Below, in pieces: positions 25,633-33,591 of a DNA stretch of 33,711 nt (within the stretch, counting starts at the first letter, position 1; every line of letters begins with the position of its first letter). The notes beneath the pieces are model-generated. The model had not been told where the DNA came from, ran no database searches, and saw only the letters and a list, made by a program, of their open reading frames with translations. This stretch comes from Anaeromicrobium sp. (GTDB lineage Bacteria; Bacillota; Clostridia; Peptostreptococcales; Thermotaleaceae). The translations under genes were made by a program, and so were the position numbers. The stretch is taken from assembly GCF_025210435.1 (NCBI RefSeq), contig NZ_JAOART010000144.1, positions 1 through 33,711 on the forward strand. The letters run 5' to 3'.

Positions 25633-26991
25633 CTAAAAGATAATATGTGCCATTAAAACAATAACAGGTAGAGTGATAAGGGTACGTTCTATGAATATTA
25701 TAATCAAATCCTTTAGTGAAACAGGTATCTTTGATCCTAATAAAAGACCTCCAACTTCAGACATGTATATTAATTGGGTAACTGATACACATGCAACTAT
25801 AAATCTAGTCATATCACTTTTTATACTAGTGGCTATAACTGATGGTAAGAACATATCTGCAAAGCCAACTACTAGAGTTTTAGATGCTTCAGCTGCTTCT
25901 GGAACTTGAAGTAACTTTAGTAGGGGAATAAATGGAAGTCCTAACCAAGTAAATAAAGGTGTATATGTGGCAAATATAAGGGCCAACGTACCCATAGCCA
26001 TAACTACTGGGGTTACTCCTAACCACAAGTCTAATACATTTTTGATTCCAGAATTGAAAAATTCTGTTGGATCAACATTCTTAGAAGCCCTTTGGGTAGC
26101 ATTTTTAAGACCCCAAGTGAAACTTGTATAACCCTTTGGAATTGATTCTGTATCATTGTTTTTTGTACCACCAAAGTAAGTATCTGGTTTTCTAGATAGG
26201 GGTGGTATACGTGGTATAATTATTGCGGCAGTTACACCTGCTAATAATATTGTTAAATAATAGGGAACAAATAAATGCTGAAGATTTACTTGAGCAATAA
26301 CTACTAAACTAAATGTGATGGAAACGGCAGAAAATGTAGTTCCTATAACAGCTGCTTCCCTTTGAGTATAGTAACCTTCTTCATATTGCTTACTTGTAAG
26401 AAGGACACCTACAGTTCCATCTCCTAGCCATGATGCAATACAATCTATGGATGAACGCCCTGGTAATGTGAATATGGGACGCATTATTTTAGTCAATAGG
26501 CAACCGAAAAATTCAAGCAACCCAAAATTTAATAATAAGGGTAAAAATAAACCTGCAAATAGGAAAACGGCAAATAATACAGGTAATAAGTCGTTTAATA
26601 AAAGTCCTCCCGTATCACCTGACCAAATCCACTGTGGACCTACTTGGAATAAAGTACATAGGGCAAATACTGCACCTAGTATTCTTGCAATAAACCATAG
26701 GGGAGATACATTAAAGAGTGTGTTTAAAAACTCATTGTCTTCTATAGCCTTTGGCTTTAATATTTTAGCTCCTAGAGTACCAATTAATGTAATACTTATT
26801 AATGTGGTAGTTATTCCCGGTAATAGGGACCCTAAGGAAGTATGTACAAATCCTGATAATATGGCTATGGGAATTGTAATATTTCCATTATATGAAATAG
26901 GAGTCATAAAAAGTAATATTCCTATTAAGGACGGGATGATAAATTTTAATAAACCATTAGATGATTCTTGATTATTTAGTGATTTATCCAT
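25633..26991 (-). CDS. YjiH-family membrane protein with nucleoside-recognition (GATE) domain
   Basis: 452-residue integral membrane protein with about 11 hydrophobic segments. It resembles the E. coli YjiH/COG3314 family, which carries the Gate domain shared with SpoIIM/FeoB-type and nucleoside permease proteins; characteristic stretches are LPGRSSIDCIASWLGDGTVG and the C-terminal VTQLIYMSEVGGLLLGSKIPV. The substrate is unknown. In E. coli yjiGH lie beside iadA (isoaspartyl dipeptidase), and here the gene lies beside pepT, which hints at amino-acid or peptide-derived substrates. AAAGGAG precedes ATG 26991, and it has its own sigma-A promoter, so it is probably transcribed separately from pepT. 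Confidence 0.85.
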   Translation of the reverse strand: MDKSLNNQESSNGLLKFIIPSLIGILLFMTPISYNGNITIPIAILSGFVHTSLGSLLPGITTTLISITLIGTLGAKILKPKAIEDNEFLNTLFNVSPLWFIARILGAVFALCTLFQVGPQWIWSGDTGGLLLNDLLPVLFAVFLFAGLFLPLLLNFGLLEFFGCLLTKIMRPIFTLPGRSSIDCIASWLGDGTVGVLLTSKQYEEGYYTQREAAVIGTTFSAVSITFSLVVIAQVNLQHLFVPYYLTILLAGVTAAIIIPRIPPLSRKPDTYFGGTKNNDTESIPKGYTSFTWGLKNATQRASKNVDPTEFFNSGIKNVLDLWLGVTPVVMAMGTLALIFATYTPLFTWLGLPFIPLLKLLQVPEAAEASKTLVVGFADMFLPSVIATSIKSDMTRFIVACVSVTQLIYMSEVGGLLLGSKIPVSLKDLIIIFIERTLITLPVIVLMAHIIF

Positions 26992-27029
26992 GTTAAAGCT
27001 CCTTTCAATTATTATGCGAGACTTTATTC

Positions 27030-27058
27030 ATTATAATGCATAAATATAAAAAAGCCAA
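27030..27058 (-). promoter_or_regulatory. Sigma-A promoter of the yjiH-type gene
   Basis: On the minus strand TTGGCT (27058-27053), 17-bp spacer, TATAAT (27035-27030), 39 bp before the start codon. It lies between the pepT terminator and the yjiH-type gene. Confidence 0.75.
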
Positions 27059-27159
27059 TAGTTTTTATACAAAAAAAGTAAAAAAAATATGGAAATTCAG
27101 TAATGTGTATAAGTAATAGAGCAAAATAAAGCCAGTTCCCCCATGATAAATGCATATAT

Positions 27160-27188
27160 AAATAACCAGGAGTTTTTCCTGGTTATTT
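27160..27188 (-). terminator. Terminator of pepT
   Basis: AAATAACCAGGA (27160-27171) pairs perfectly with TCCTGGTTATTT (27177-27188), loop of 5. Read on the minus strand it is followed by ATATATGC, not a run of T, but stem and position (15 bp after the pepT stop) fit. Confidence 0.7.
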
Positions 27189-27203
27189 TGGGTAGACTAT
27201 TAT

Positions 27204-28424
27204 TTATTTTCCATAGGATTTTATAACTTCTACTATAGTTTCTACGGCCTTATCCATATGTTCTACACATAGGGTTTCAAATTTACCATGGAAGTTAAAA
27301 CCACCTGTGAATATATTAGGAGTTGGAAGTCCCATATAAGATAATCTTGCTCCGTCAGTACCCCCTCTTATAGGTTTAATAATAGGTTTTACACCTACAG
27401 TTGCCATAGCCTTTACTACGGAATCAACTATATGAATTACGGGCACTATTTTTTCTTTCATGTTAAAATATGAGTCTGTTAGGACAAGTTCAACTGTACC
27501 AGGACCATATTTATCATTTATAAATTGGCAGGCCTTCTCAATTAAAACTTTTTTACTAAGGAACTTTTCCATATCATGATCTCTGATTATGTATTCCATT
27601 TTGGTCAATTCAACGGTTCCTGTAAATTCATCAAGGAGGAAAAAGCCTTCGTATCCTTCTGTATATTGGGGAACTTGAAACTCTGGAAGGAGTCTATTTA
27701 ATTCCATACCTATTAATATGGAATTTTTCATCTTTAACTTTGCTGAACCAGGATGTATATTAACACCATGGACTTTAATAGAAGCAGAAGCTGCATTGAA
27801 GTTTTCATATTCAATTTCTCCAATAAAGCCTCCATCTATAGTATAGGCAAAGTCAGCTCCAAATTTATCCACATCAAACTTATCTGCACCTCTGCCAATT
27901 TCTTCATCTGGAGTAAATGCGATTTTAATATCTCCACGTTTAATTTCAGGGTTATTAATAAGATATTCTATTACAGTGATTATTTCTGCTATTCCAGCTT
28001 TGTTATCAGCTCCAAGCAATGTGGTTCCATCTGTAGTAATAAGAGTTTGTCCCTCATAATCTTTTAGATAAGGAAAATCTGATACCTTCATAACAATATC
28101 TAGTTCCTCATTTAAAACTATATCATTACCATCATAATCTTCAATTATATTAGGCTTAACATTCTTACCAGAAAAATCAGGACTTGTATCAAGATGGGCG
28201 ATTAAACCAATAACAGGTTTATTCTCCACATTTCCCTTTAGAGTTCCCATAACATAACAATTATCATCCACATGGGCATCTTCTATTCCTATGGACTTTA
28301 ACTCATCTACCAATATATTTGCCAAATCAAATTGACTTTTAGTACTTGGTATGCTTTCTGAATTATCATCTGATTTTGTGTTAACTACTGAATATCGAAG
28401 AAATTTTTCATAAGCTCTTTCCAT
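27204..28424 (-). CDS. pepT: Peptidase T (tripeptidase, M20B zinc enzyme)
   Basis: Cytosolic aminotripeptidase of about 406 residues that releases the N-terminal residue from tripeptides. The di-zinc site is complete: IGLIAHLDTSPD (His, Asp), TLLGADNKAG (bridging Asp), TPDEEIGRG (catalytic Glu and Glu ligand), YTIDGG (Asp ligand) and GGFNFHGKFE (His ligand). RGGTDGARLS is the usual substrate-site segment. Start ATG 28424 lies 9 bases after AGGAGG; the in-frame ATG at 28442 overlaps that ribosome site. A terminator stands between the upstream carrier gene and pepT, but no clear promoter was found, so partial read-through is likely. Confidence 0.95.
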   Translation of the reverse strand: MERAYEKFLRYSVVNTKSDDNSESIPSTKSQFDLANILVDELKSIGIEDAHVDDNCYVMGTLKGNVENKPVIGLIAHLDTSPDFSGKNVKPNIIEDYDGNDIVLNEELDIVMKVSDFPYLKDYEGQTLITTDGTTLLGADNKAGIAEIITVIEYLINNPEIKRGDIKIAFTPDEEIGRGADKFDVDKFGADFAYTIDGGFIGEIEYENFNAASASIKVHGVNIHPGSAKLKMKNSILIGMELNRLLPEFQVPQYTEGYEGFFLLDEFTGTVELTKMEYIIRDHDMEKFLSKKVLIEKACQFINDKYGPGTVELVLTDSYFNMKEKIVPVIHIVDSVVKAMATVGVKPIIKPIRGGTDGARLSYMGLPTPNIFTGGFNFHGKFETLCVEHMDKAVETIVEVIKSYGK

Positions 28425-28460
28425 TGCTACTAGCCTCCTCATTGATTCATATATATAAAT

Positions 28461-28505
28461 GAGGTTATCTCATAGTAGAAATAATTTCTATATGATGATA
28501 ACCTC
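28461..28505 (-). terminator. Terminator or attenuating hairpin after the YfcC-type gene
   Basis: GAGGTTATC (28461-28469) pairs with GATAACCTC (28497-28505), with a further inner AGAAAT/ATTTCT stem. Read on the minus strand the hairpin is followed by ATTTATATATATG, so termination may be incomplete, leaving some transcription into pepT. Confidence 0.65.
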
Positions 28506-28515
28506 TTTGTATTCT

Positions 28516-30030
28516 TTAAACTAATGCTTGAACTAATAGCATAACTGCTGAGAATCCTGCAATTATACCCATTAGAGGCATAATGAACTTTAACCATTTG
28601 TCATATGTTACATCTACCATTGAAAGTGTAACTAATATAAGACCTGTTGGTGTAATAAATGCCATTAAACCTTGTCCATATTGATATGCACTAACTATAA
28701 CGTCCCTTGGTAATCCAACTGTATCAGCAAGAGGTGCCATAATAGGCATTGACAATACGGCCAATCCTGATGAGGATGGAATGAAGAATCCTAATACACA
28801 GAATATCAATAACATTAATATGGCAAATATACCACCATTCATTCCAGAAACAATATTAGTTGCACCATAAAGAATTGTGTCAGAAATTAAACCATTATCC
28901 ATGATTAGGTTTACTGCACGGGCAACACCAATTGTCAATGCAACTCCCACAAGATCAGCAGATCCTGCAACGAAGTTTTCAACGGACTTCTTTTCACCCA
29001 TTCCTGAAACTGCACAAATACCTATTCCCACTGCAAGGAATAAAGTAGTCATTTCCATGAACCACCAATCTTGAGTAGAAACTCCCCAAATCATTACAAC
29101 AAAAGCAAGGGAGAATATTAAAAGCATAAGTTTACGTCTTAAAGTAAACTCTGGAATTTCTCTATTTACATGTACGAATTTCGCTTCTATTTCAGCCTTT
29201 TGATCATAAATAAGTGAAGCAGAAGGATTTTTCTTTATCTTTTCAGCATATCTAATAATATATACAATTGTTATAATAGTAGCAAGTACAAGACCTGTAC
29301 CTCTAAACCACATACCATCCATAAATGATATTCCTGCAGCGTTAGATCCCATTACAGAAGAGAATGGATTAACTGTTGAGAACATGGTACCAATAGATGA
29401 TCCCATATATAGGGCTGCTATACATACGATGGCATCATATCCTGCAATCATGAAAACTGGAACAAGGATTGGATATAGGGCTATAGTTTCTTCTGCAAGA
29501 CCAAAAGTAGTTCCACCTAAAGAGATTAGGAAAGTAACGATTACAATAAGTAAGTACTCTCTGCCCTTTGTTGCACGTGAAAGACTTGCAAATCCAGCAT
29601 CAAAGGCACCACTACTATTTAGGACACCTATTATACCACCTATAATAAATACGAACATAATAATATCAACTGTGTCATAAAGACCTTGAATTGGTGCTTT
29701 AATAATTTCAAATGGTCCTTGAGGCTTACTTTCTAGTTCTTCATAAGTACCAGGGATAGCAACTGCTTTATAAATACTTCCATCAGTAAATTTATTAATA
29801 TCTACCTTAACTCCAAGTTCATCCAAACTAGCTTGTGCACCTGGATATTCTTTAGTAGATCCGTCTGGTGATGTTACTACAAACATTTGTGAACCATCAT
29901 CATATACAAGTTTTGCATAGGATCCGGCTGGAACTGTATAAGTTAAGATTGATGCAAAAATTAAAACTATAAAAAGTACAGTATAAGCCGTGGGAAAACT
30001 TCTTTTCTTCTTTTTTACTTCAGTTGTCAT
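28516..30030 (-). CDS. YfcC-family membrane carrier
   Basis: 504-residue membrane protein with about 12 hydrophobic segments, of the YfcC/C4-dicarboxylate anaerobic carrier-like family (ion transporter superfamily). Recognisable segments are FPTAYTVLFIVLIFASILTY near the N-terminus, FVFIIGGIIGVLNSSGAFDA, LISLGGTTFGLAEETIALYP and FFIPSSSGLAVLSMPIMAPLAD. Related proteins are annotated as amino-acid or dipeptide carriers, but the substrate cannot be told from sequence. GGAGG lies 6 bases before ATG 30030. It lies 85 bp after pepV with no terminator between, so the two form an operon that would couple uptake (or product export) to dipeptide cleavage. Confidence 0.88.
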   Translation of the reverse strand: MTTEVKKKKRSFPTAYTVLFIVLIFASILTYTVPAGSYAKLVYDDGSQMFVVTSPDGSTKEYPGAQASLDELGVKVDINKFTDGSIYKAVAIPGTYEELESKPQGPFEIIKAPIQGLYDTVDIIMFVFIIGGIIGVLNSSGAFDAGFASLSRATKGREYLLIVIVTFLISLGGTTFGLAEETIALYPILVPVFMIAGYDAIVCIAALYMGSSIGTMFSTVNPFSSVMGSNAAGISFMDGMWFRGTGLVLATIITIVYIIRYAEKIKKNPSASLIYDQKAEIEAKFVHVNREIPEFTLRRKLMLLIFSLAFVVMIWGVSTQDWWFMEMTTLFLAVGIGICAVSGMGEKKSVENFVAGSADLVGVALTIGVARAVNLIMDNGLISDTILYGATNIVSGMNGGIFAILMLLIFCVLGFFIPSSSGLAVLSMPIMAPLADTVGLPRDVIVSAYQYGQGLMAFITPTGLILVTLSMVDVTYDKWLKFIMPLMGIIAGFSAVMLLVQALV

Positions 30031-30115
30031 AATATACCTCCAATATGTAATTAATCCTAAAATTATGCCATTAATTTTTTATCTATAATTCTATCTGCCC
30101 CCATTCCATTAGATT

Positions 30116-31459
30116 CTATTTTAATAACTTTAATATTGCACATGAATAGACTTCCATAGCCTTTTTCATTTCATCCAATACTATATATTCATTTGGTTGA
30201 TGTTCAGTCTCCTTAGATGAAGGAAATGTTGCTCCAAAAGCTACACAATTATCCATGGCTCTAGCATAGGTTGCTCCACCAGATGAACGGGGTAAGTTCT
30301 TTGTATCTCCTGTAACCTCCACATAAGCTTCCATTAGCTTAGTTATGATTTCAGAATCTAGGGGAGTGTATATGGACCTTAAATAATCGTTTTCTTCAAT
30401 GGTAAAACCATAATTTTGAGCAACTTCACTTAATTTAGTTAAAACGAATTCTTTATCCACACTTACAGGAATTCTCATATCAATGCCTAAAGTCTCATTA
30501 TCTTCATCAATATTTATTTTTCCAACATTAAATTTTAAATTTCCAGATGCTTCATCCCTACATTCACCAAAGATCTTAGTGGCAAAGGCATCTTCTGAAA
30601 TATTGTCAACTATGAAATCAATGGCTTTTGATTTTAATCCCATTTTATTCATACCAATTAAAAGCCTGCATATGGCATTAATACCCTTTTCAGAATCCTT
30701 AGCATGGACGCTCTTTCCAACAACAGTTACCTTATCTTCATCTTTTTTATGATCAAAATTTAATTCTCCTAGACATTTTGCTAAAGAATCTGAATCTTTA
30801 GTTTTATAGGAAATTTTTGAAGGAACTGAGTTATATGCATCTCCTCCCTCTAGACGAATAGAAGTTTCATTTTTTGTAATTAAGTTTACCTGTAAAAGTC
30901 CCTTTTCTGCATAGGTCAATGGGAAATTTGAATCAGGAGTGAATCCATAGTCAGGAGTCTTTTCTTTTTTATTATATTCATTAATACCTCTCCAAAGGTT
31001 TTCTTCGTCAGTTCCATATATAAATCGAATTTTCTTATTGATTGTGATGTTACTGTCAATTAAAGCTTTAAGAGCATACATGGCACATAGGGTAGGCCCC
31101 TTATCATCTTGAGTTCCCCTACCGAATAGTTTACCTTCCTTAATTACAGGATCAAAAGGTTCTGTGTTCCATTTTTTTAAATCTCCAGCTGGAACCACAT
31201 CTAGATGGCCTAAAATACCAATCATTTCATCACCATCTCCATAGTCTGCATAACCATAATAACCATTAGGGTCATAATAGGTGCTAAAACCTAATTTATC
31301 AGCTATGGCTAAAATTTCTTTTAAGGACATATCTATATTCTTACCAAAGGGATAAGAACTGTCATCATCCTCATAAACGCTAGGGATTCTAATTAATCCT
31401 TGAAGGTCTTCAAGGAATTCATCAAAATTAAGTTCCATTTTTTCTTTTAATATTTTCAT
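30116..31459 (-). CDS. pepV: Dipeptidase PepV (M20 zinc peptidase)
   Basis: Cytosolic broad-range dipeptidase of about 447 residues, slightly shorter than the usual 460-470. Metal and catalytic motifs: ILGHLDVVPAGD (His, Asp), GRGTQDDKGPTL (bridging Asp), YGTDEENLWRG (catalytic Glu and ligand Glu), FTPDSNFPLTYAEKG (Asp ligand) and KETEHQPNEYI (His ligand). GGATYARAMDN matches the PepV substrate region. Start ATG 31459 has GAGGG 6 bases upstream; an in-frame TTG at 31465 touches that ribosome site and is rejected. It is the first gene of the pepV-yfcC unit, just downstream of a regulator gene, with a palindromic operator candidate in its promoter. Confidence 0.94.
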   Translation of the reverse strand: MKILKEKMELNFDEFLEDLQGLIRIPSVYEDDDSSYPFGKNIDMSLKEILAIADKLGFSTYYDPNGYYGYADYGDGDEMIGILGHLDVVPAGDLKKWNTEPFDPVIKEGKLFGRGTQDDKGPTLCAMYALKALIDSNITINKKIRFIYGTDEENLWRGINEYNKKEKTPDYGFTPDSNFPLTYAEKGLLQVNLITKNETSIRLEGGDAYNSVPSKISYKTKDSDSLAKCLGELNFDHKKDEDKVTVVGKSVHAKDSEKGINAICRLLIGMNKMGLKSKAIDFIVDNISEDAFATKIFGECRDEASGNLKFNVGKINIDEDNETLGIDMRIPVSVDKEFVLTKLSEVAQNYGFTIEENDYLRSIYTPLDSEIITKLMEAYVEVTGDTKNLPRSSGGATYARAMDNCVAFGATFPSSKETEHQPNEYIVLDEMKKAMEVYSCAILKLLK

Positions 31460-31496
31460 AATCAACCCTCTTTTAAGTATTTATTTACACATAAAT

Positions 31497-31537
31497 TTTA
31501 TATGAAAAATAAATAAAAATCTGTAGTATAAACTACA
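31497..31537 (-). promoter_or_regulatory. pepV promoter with perfect inverted-repeat operator candidate
   Basis: TGTAGTATAAACTACA (31522-31537) is a perfect 6+4+6 inverted repeat, the size and symmetry expected for a Crp/Fnr-family dimer site. Its centre lies about 40 bp upstream of the start point predicted from a -10 TATAAA (31502-31497), the position used by class II Crp/Fnr activation; no -35 hexamer is obvious. The neighbouring Crp-like gene is the natural candidate binder. Confidence 0.5.
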
Positions 31538-31556
31538 AATATGTCTAAATGAAAAA

Positions 31557-31583
31557 ATAATCAGAATAGTATTCTGATTATTC
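31557..31583 (-). terminator. Terminator of the Crp-like gene
   Basis: AATAATCAGAATA and TATTCTGATTATT form a perfect 13-bp stem around one base, overlapping the stop codon; on the minus strand it runs into TTTTTTC. Confidence 0.85.
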
Positions 31584-32252
31584 TATAGGTATATTAGTAA
31601 GTTTCTTTAGACCATTAATATCTTTAATTATTATTTTCCTATCCCTAATATCTATAAGATTTTTATCTTTAAATAATCGTATTCCATTAGTAACGGTGAT
31701 TCTATTAAGGCCTATCCTGTGGGCGATTTCCTCATGGGTAAATATAATACTTATATTATTATTAGAGTTTATATTTTCCGTATAATATAGCCTTACAAAG
31801 AAATCTGCCAATTTTCCAAGGGAATCATTAAATTGCAAATTAGACAATTCTAGCATAATCATTCTGTACTTTTTTATTATACTAGTTAAAAAATAATTGT
31901 ACATTTCAGGATGTTCTTTTAATTTAGATTCTACTATTTCTCTACTAACCACAGATACTTTCCCTTTTGTTAAAGCCTTATTCACAACAAAGGCCCTATT
32001 TTCATCAAAAAAGTCAATTTCTCCGAATATATTTCCTTCAATTATCCTGTAGAAAAATATTTCGTCACCATTTTTAGAATACATGGCATGATTGAGCTCG
32101 CCTTCAAGGACTATATAAATATTATCAGGATGGCTAGGGTTAATAATCTGGCCTTTGCTAAAAGTTTCAACTTTACCATAGGCTGCTAAATTATTTATAA
32201 AAAAGGTATCCATTTTTTTCTGGATAACCTGGTCAAATATTTTTTTATACAT
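31578..32252 (-). CDS. Crp/Fnr-family transcription regulator
   Basis: 224-residue regulator: a cyclic-nucleotide-binding-like beta-roll (about 20-120, with YIVLEGELNHAMYSKNGDEIFFY and IIEGNIFGEIDFF), a dimerisation helix (about 125-160) and a C-terminal winged helix-turn-helix (FTHEEIAHRIGLNRITVTNGIRLFKDKNLI). There is no cysteine anywhere, so it is not an Fnr-type iron-sulphur oxygen sensor. The cAMP-contact Arg-Ser pair of true Crp is not evident either (ENRAFVVN at that place), so the effector is unknown. AAGGAG precedes ATG 32252. Its position directly ahead of pepV suggests control of the peptide-use genes on this strand. Confidence 0.9.
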   Translation of the reverse strand: MYKKIFDQVIQKKMDTFFINNLAAYGKVETFSKGQIINPSHPDNIYIVLEGELNHAMYSKNGDEIFFYRIIEGNIFGEIDFFDENRAFVVNKALTKGKVSVVSREIVESKLKEHPEMYNYFLTSIIKKYRMIMLELSNLQFNDSLGKLADFFVRLYYTENINSNNNISIIFTHEEIAHRIGLNRITVTNGIRLFKDKNLIDIRDRKIIIKDINGLKKLTNIPIE

Positions 32253-32319
32253 AAATAGTTCTCCTTAACTGGGGCATTTTCATAATTGGAAAGTTATTGA
32301 TAAAATAAATTCATCATAT

Positions 32320-32348
32320 ATTTTATCATTGCCATAATATTCTTTCAA
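32320..32348 (-). promoter_or_regulatory. Sigma-A promoter of the Crp-like regulator gene
   Basis: On the minus strand TTGAAA (32348-32343), exactly 17 bp, TAAAAT (32325-32320). A loose inverted repeat (TGATAAAAT at 32298-32306 with ATTTTATCA at 32320-32328) overlaps the -10 and might allow autoregulation. Confidence 0.75.
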
Positions 32349-32363
32349 GAGGATACGATTTAT

Positions 32364-32406
32364 CCTCATAGACTCACATAAAGCAAGTTCATAATAAATA
32401 AATCTA
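32364..32406 (-). repeat. Left-end fragment of the 233-bp repeat, inverted
   Basis: Read on the minus strand it begins TAGATTTATT and continues AACTTGCTTTATGTGAGTCT, matching the first 43 bp or so of the 233-bp element (copy D has AACTTGCTTTATGTGAGCCT). Flanked by TA. The rest of the element is missing. It lies about 15 bp upstream of the -35 of the Crp-like gene. Confidence 0.7.
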
Positions 32407-32429
32407 TATTAGTAAATTATTTTTCAATG

Positions 32430-32466
32430 AAAAACTAGTGAGAGTATAGGATTCTCACTAGTTTTT
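32430..32466 (-). terminator. Terminator of the TPR-protein gene
   Basis: AAAAACTAGTGAGA (32430-32443) pairs perfectly with TCTCACTAGTTTTT (32453-32466) and includes the stop codon; on the minus strand it ends with a TTTTTC run. Confidence 0.88.
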
Positions 32467-33333
32467 ATTCAAAATAGAATCTATTGAATCTTTTGTTTTT
32501 ACGATGAAATCGTCTTTGGGGTTTAATTTCATTGCTGCATCTATGAATTCTTTTCCACTTTTAAAATCTCCTATACTGGCATAAGAGCCAGCTACTATGG
32601 CATAGGCATAGGCAATATTTTCCTTCTTGTTCAAATATGGTATAGCCATACCCATAGATTCTATGGAATCAAAATATTTATTTAGCATATATTCAGCTTG
32701 TCCTTTTACGAAATACAAGGAAGATGATTTAGAATCATATTCTAAACCCATAAGGGTATATTCCAATGATTTATTATAGTTTTTTAGATTCAATTCTTTA
32801 GAGCCTAAGAGGCTATAATAATAGGCTATTTCTTCTTTTATATTATATTCTTTAGGATAAATATAAAATTTATCTTCTTCCATTACTAAATCCATAGGAA
32901 CTTCATTCTTTTTTATTTCTTTATTAAGAGAAAAGTCACAGGTGTTTTTTATTTTAAAGAAAAGAATCCTGTCATAAAGCACATCCTTTTCTTCATCCAC
33001 ATAGGGCTCTGTCTTTGAGTCTAGATCACAATCTACTAATGTATAGTTAGAGTAGATTTTACTTTCTAAATTTTTAGCTAAAGTATAATCTTCTAAAGTA
33101 ACATGATTCCTATATTCCTTGCTAAAAAGTTCATAAGCCTTCTTGTATTCCTTATTGTTTATATAGTCAAAATATTGAGATATGAAACTTTCTGCCTGTT
33201 CTTCCACACTAGGACTATGGGCTATAATTTCAGAGTCTACCAATATATTATAAAGCATATAAACTAAAACACCATTTGCACACAAACATAATATTAATAA
33301 TAATGTTAAACTTAATTTTTTTTTCTTTCCCAT
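32458..33333 (-). CDS. Membrane-anchored NTF2-like/TPR protein of unknown function
   Basis: 291 residues: a basic N-terminus and one membrane helix (about 8-30), then an extracytoplasmic region. Residues about 43-160 (EQAESFISQYFDYINNKEYKKAYELFSKEYR) look like an NTF2-like or DUF4878-type fold. Residues about 165-290 form three or so TPR units (YYSLLGSKELNLKNYNKSLEYTLMGLEYD; AGSYASIGDFKSGKEFIDAAMKLNPKDD). TPR proteins of this kind usually hold protein partners; none can be inferred here. GAGGAGTG precedes ATG 33333. It is a single-gene unit with its own promoter and terminator. Confidence 0.85.
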   Translation of the reverse strand: MGKKKKLSLTLLLILCLCANGVLVYMLYNILVDSEIIAHSPSVEEQAESFISQYFDYINNKEYKKAYELFSKEYRNHVTLEDYTLAKNLESKIYSNYTLVDCDLDSKTEPYVDEEKDVLYDRILFFKIKNTCDFSLNKEIKKNEVPMDLVMEEDKFYIYPKEYNIKEEIAYYYSLLGSKELNLKNYNKSLEYTLMGLEYDSKSSSLYFVKGQAEYMLNKYFDSIESMGMAIPYLNKKENIAYAYAIVAGSYASIGDFKSGKEFIDAAMKLNPKDDFIVKTKDSIDSILNKN

Positions 33334-33354
33334 AAGAACACTCCTCTAGATGAC

Positions 33355-33384
33355 AGTATACTTAAAATTATTCCTAAAAAGCAA
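33355..33384 (-). promoter_or_regulatory. Promoter of the TPR-protein gene
   Basis: On the minus strand TTGCTT (33384-33379), 18-bp spacer, TATACT (33360-33355), 22 bp before the start codon. Confidence 0.6.
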
Positions 33385-33591
33385 AAGATATTTTAACTAT
33401 TAGGAAAATGGACCTGATTATATTATATAACGTATATGGTCTTGAGAGGAGATAAATATCATAATTATTTATAGTTAGGCATATGAATCTAGATTTTGTA
33501 GCAATAAATTAATTTTATACAAAAATGTTTTTGGTAATTAAAGGGTTTGTTGGATTAGGTTAGCCGTCTTTCGTTAAAACCAAGAAATCTA
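33385..33591. other. Intergenic region with no recognised gene
   Basis: AT-rich sequence between the TPR gene promoter and repeat copy D. No ORF with a ribosome site, terminator or known RNA motif was seen. At its right edge AGAAATCTATAGATTTCT (33583-33600) is an 18-bp perfect palindrome spanning the repeat's left end, which might mark two element ends meeting. Confidence 0.5.
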
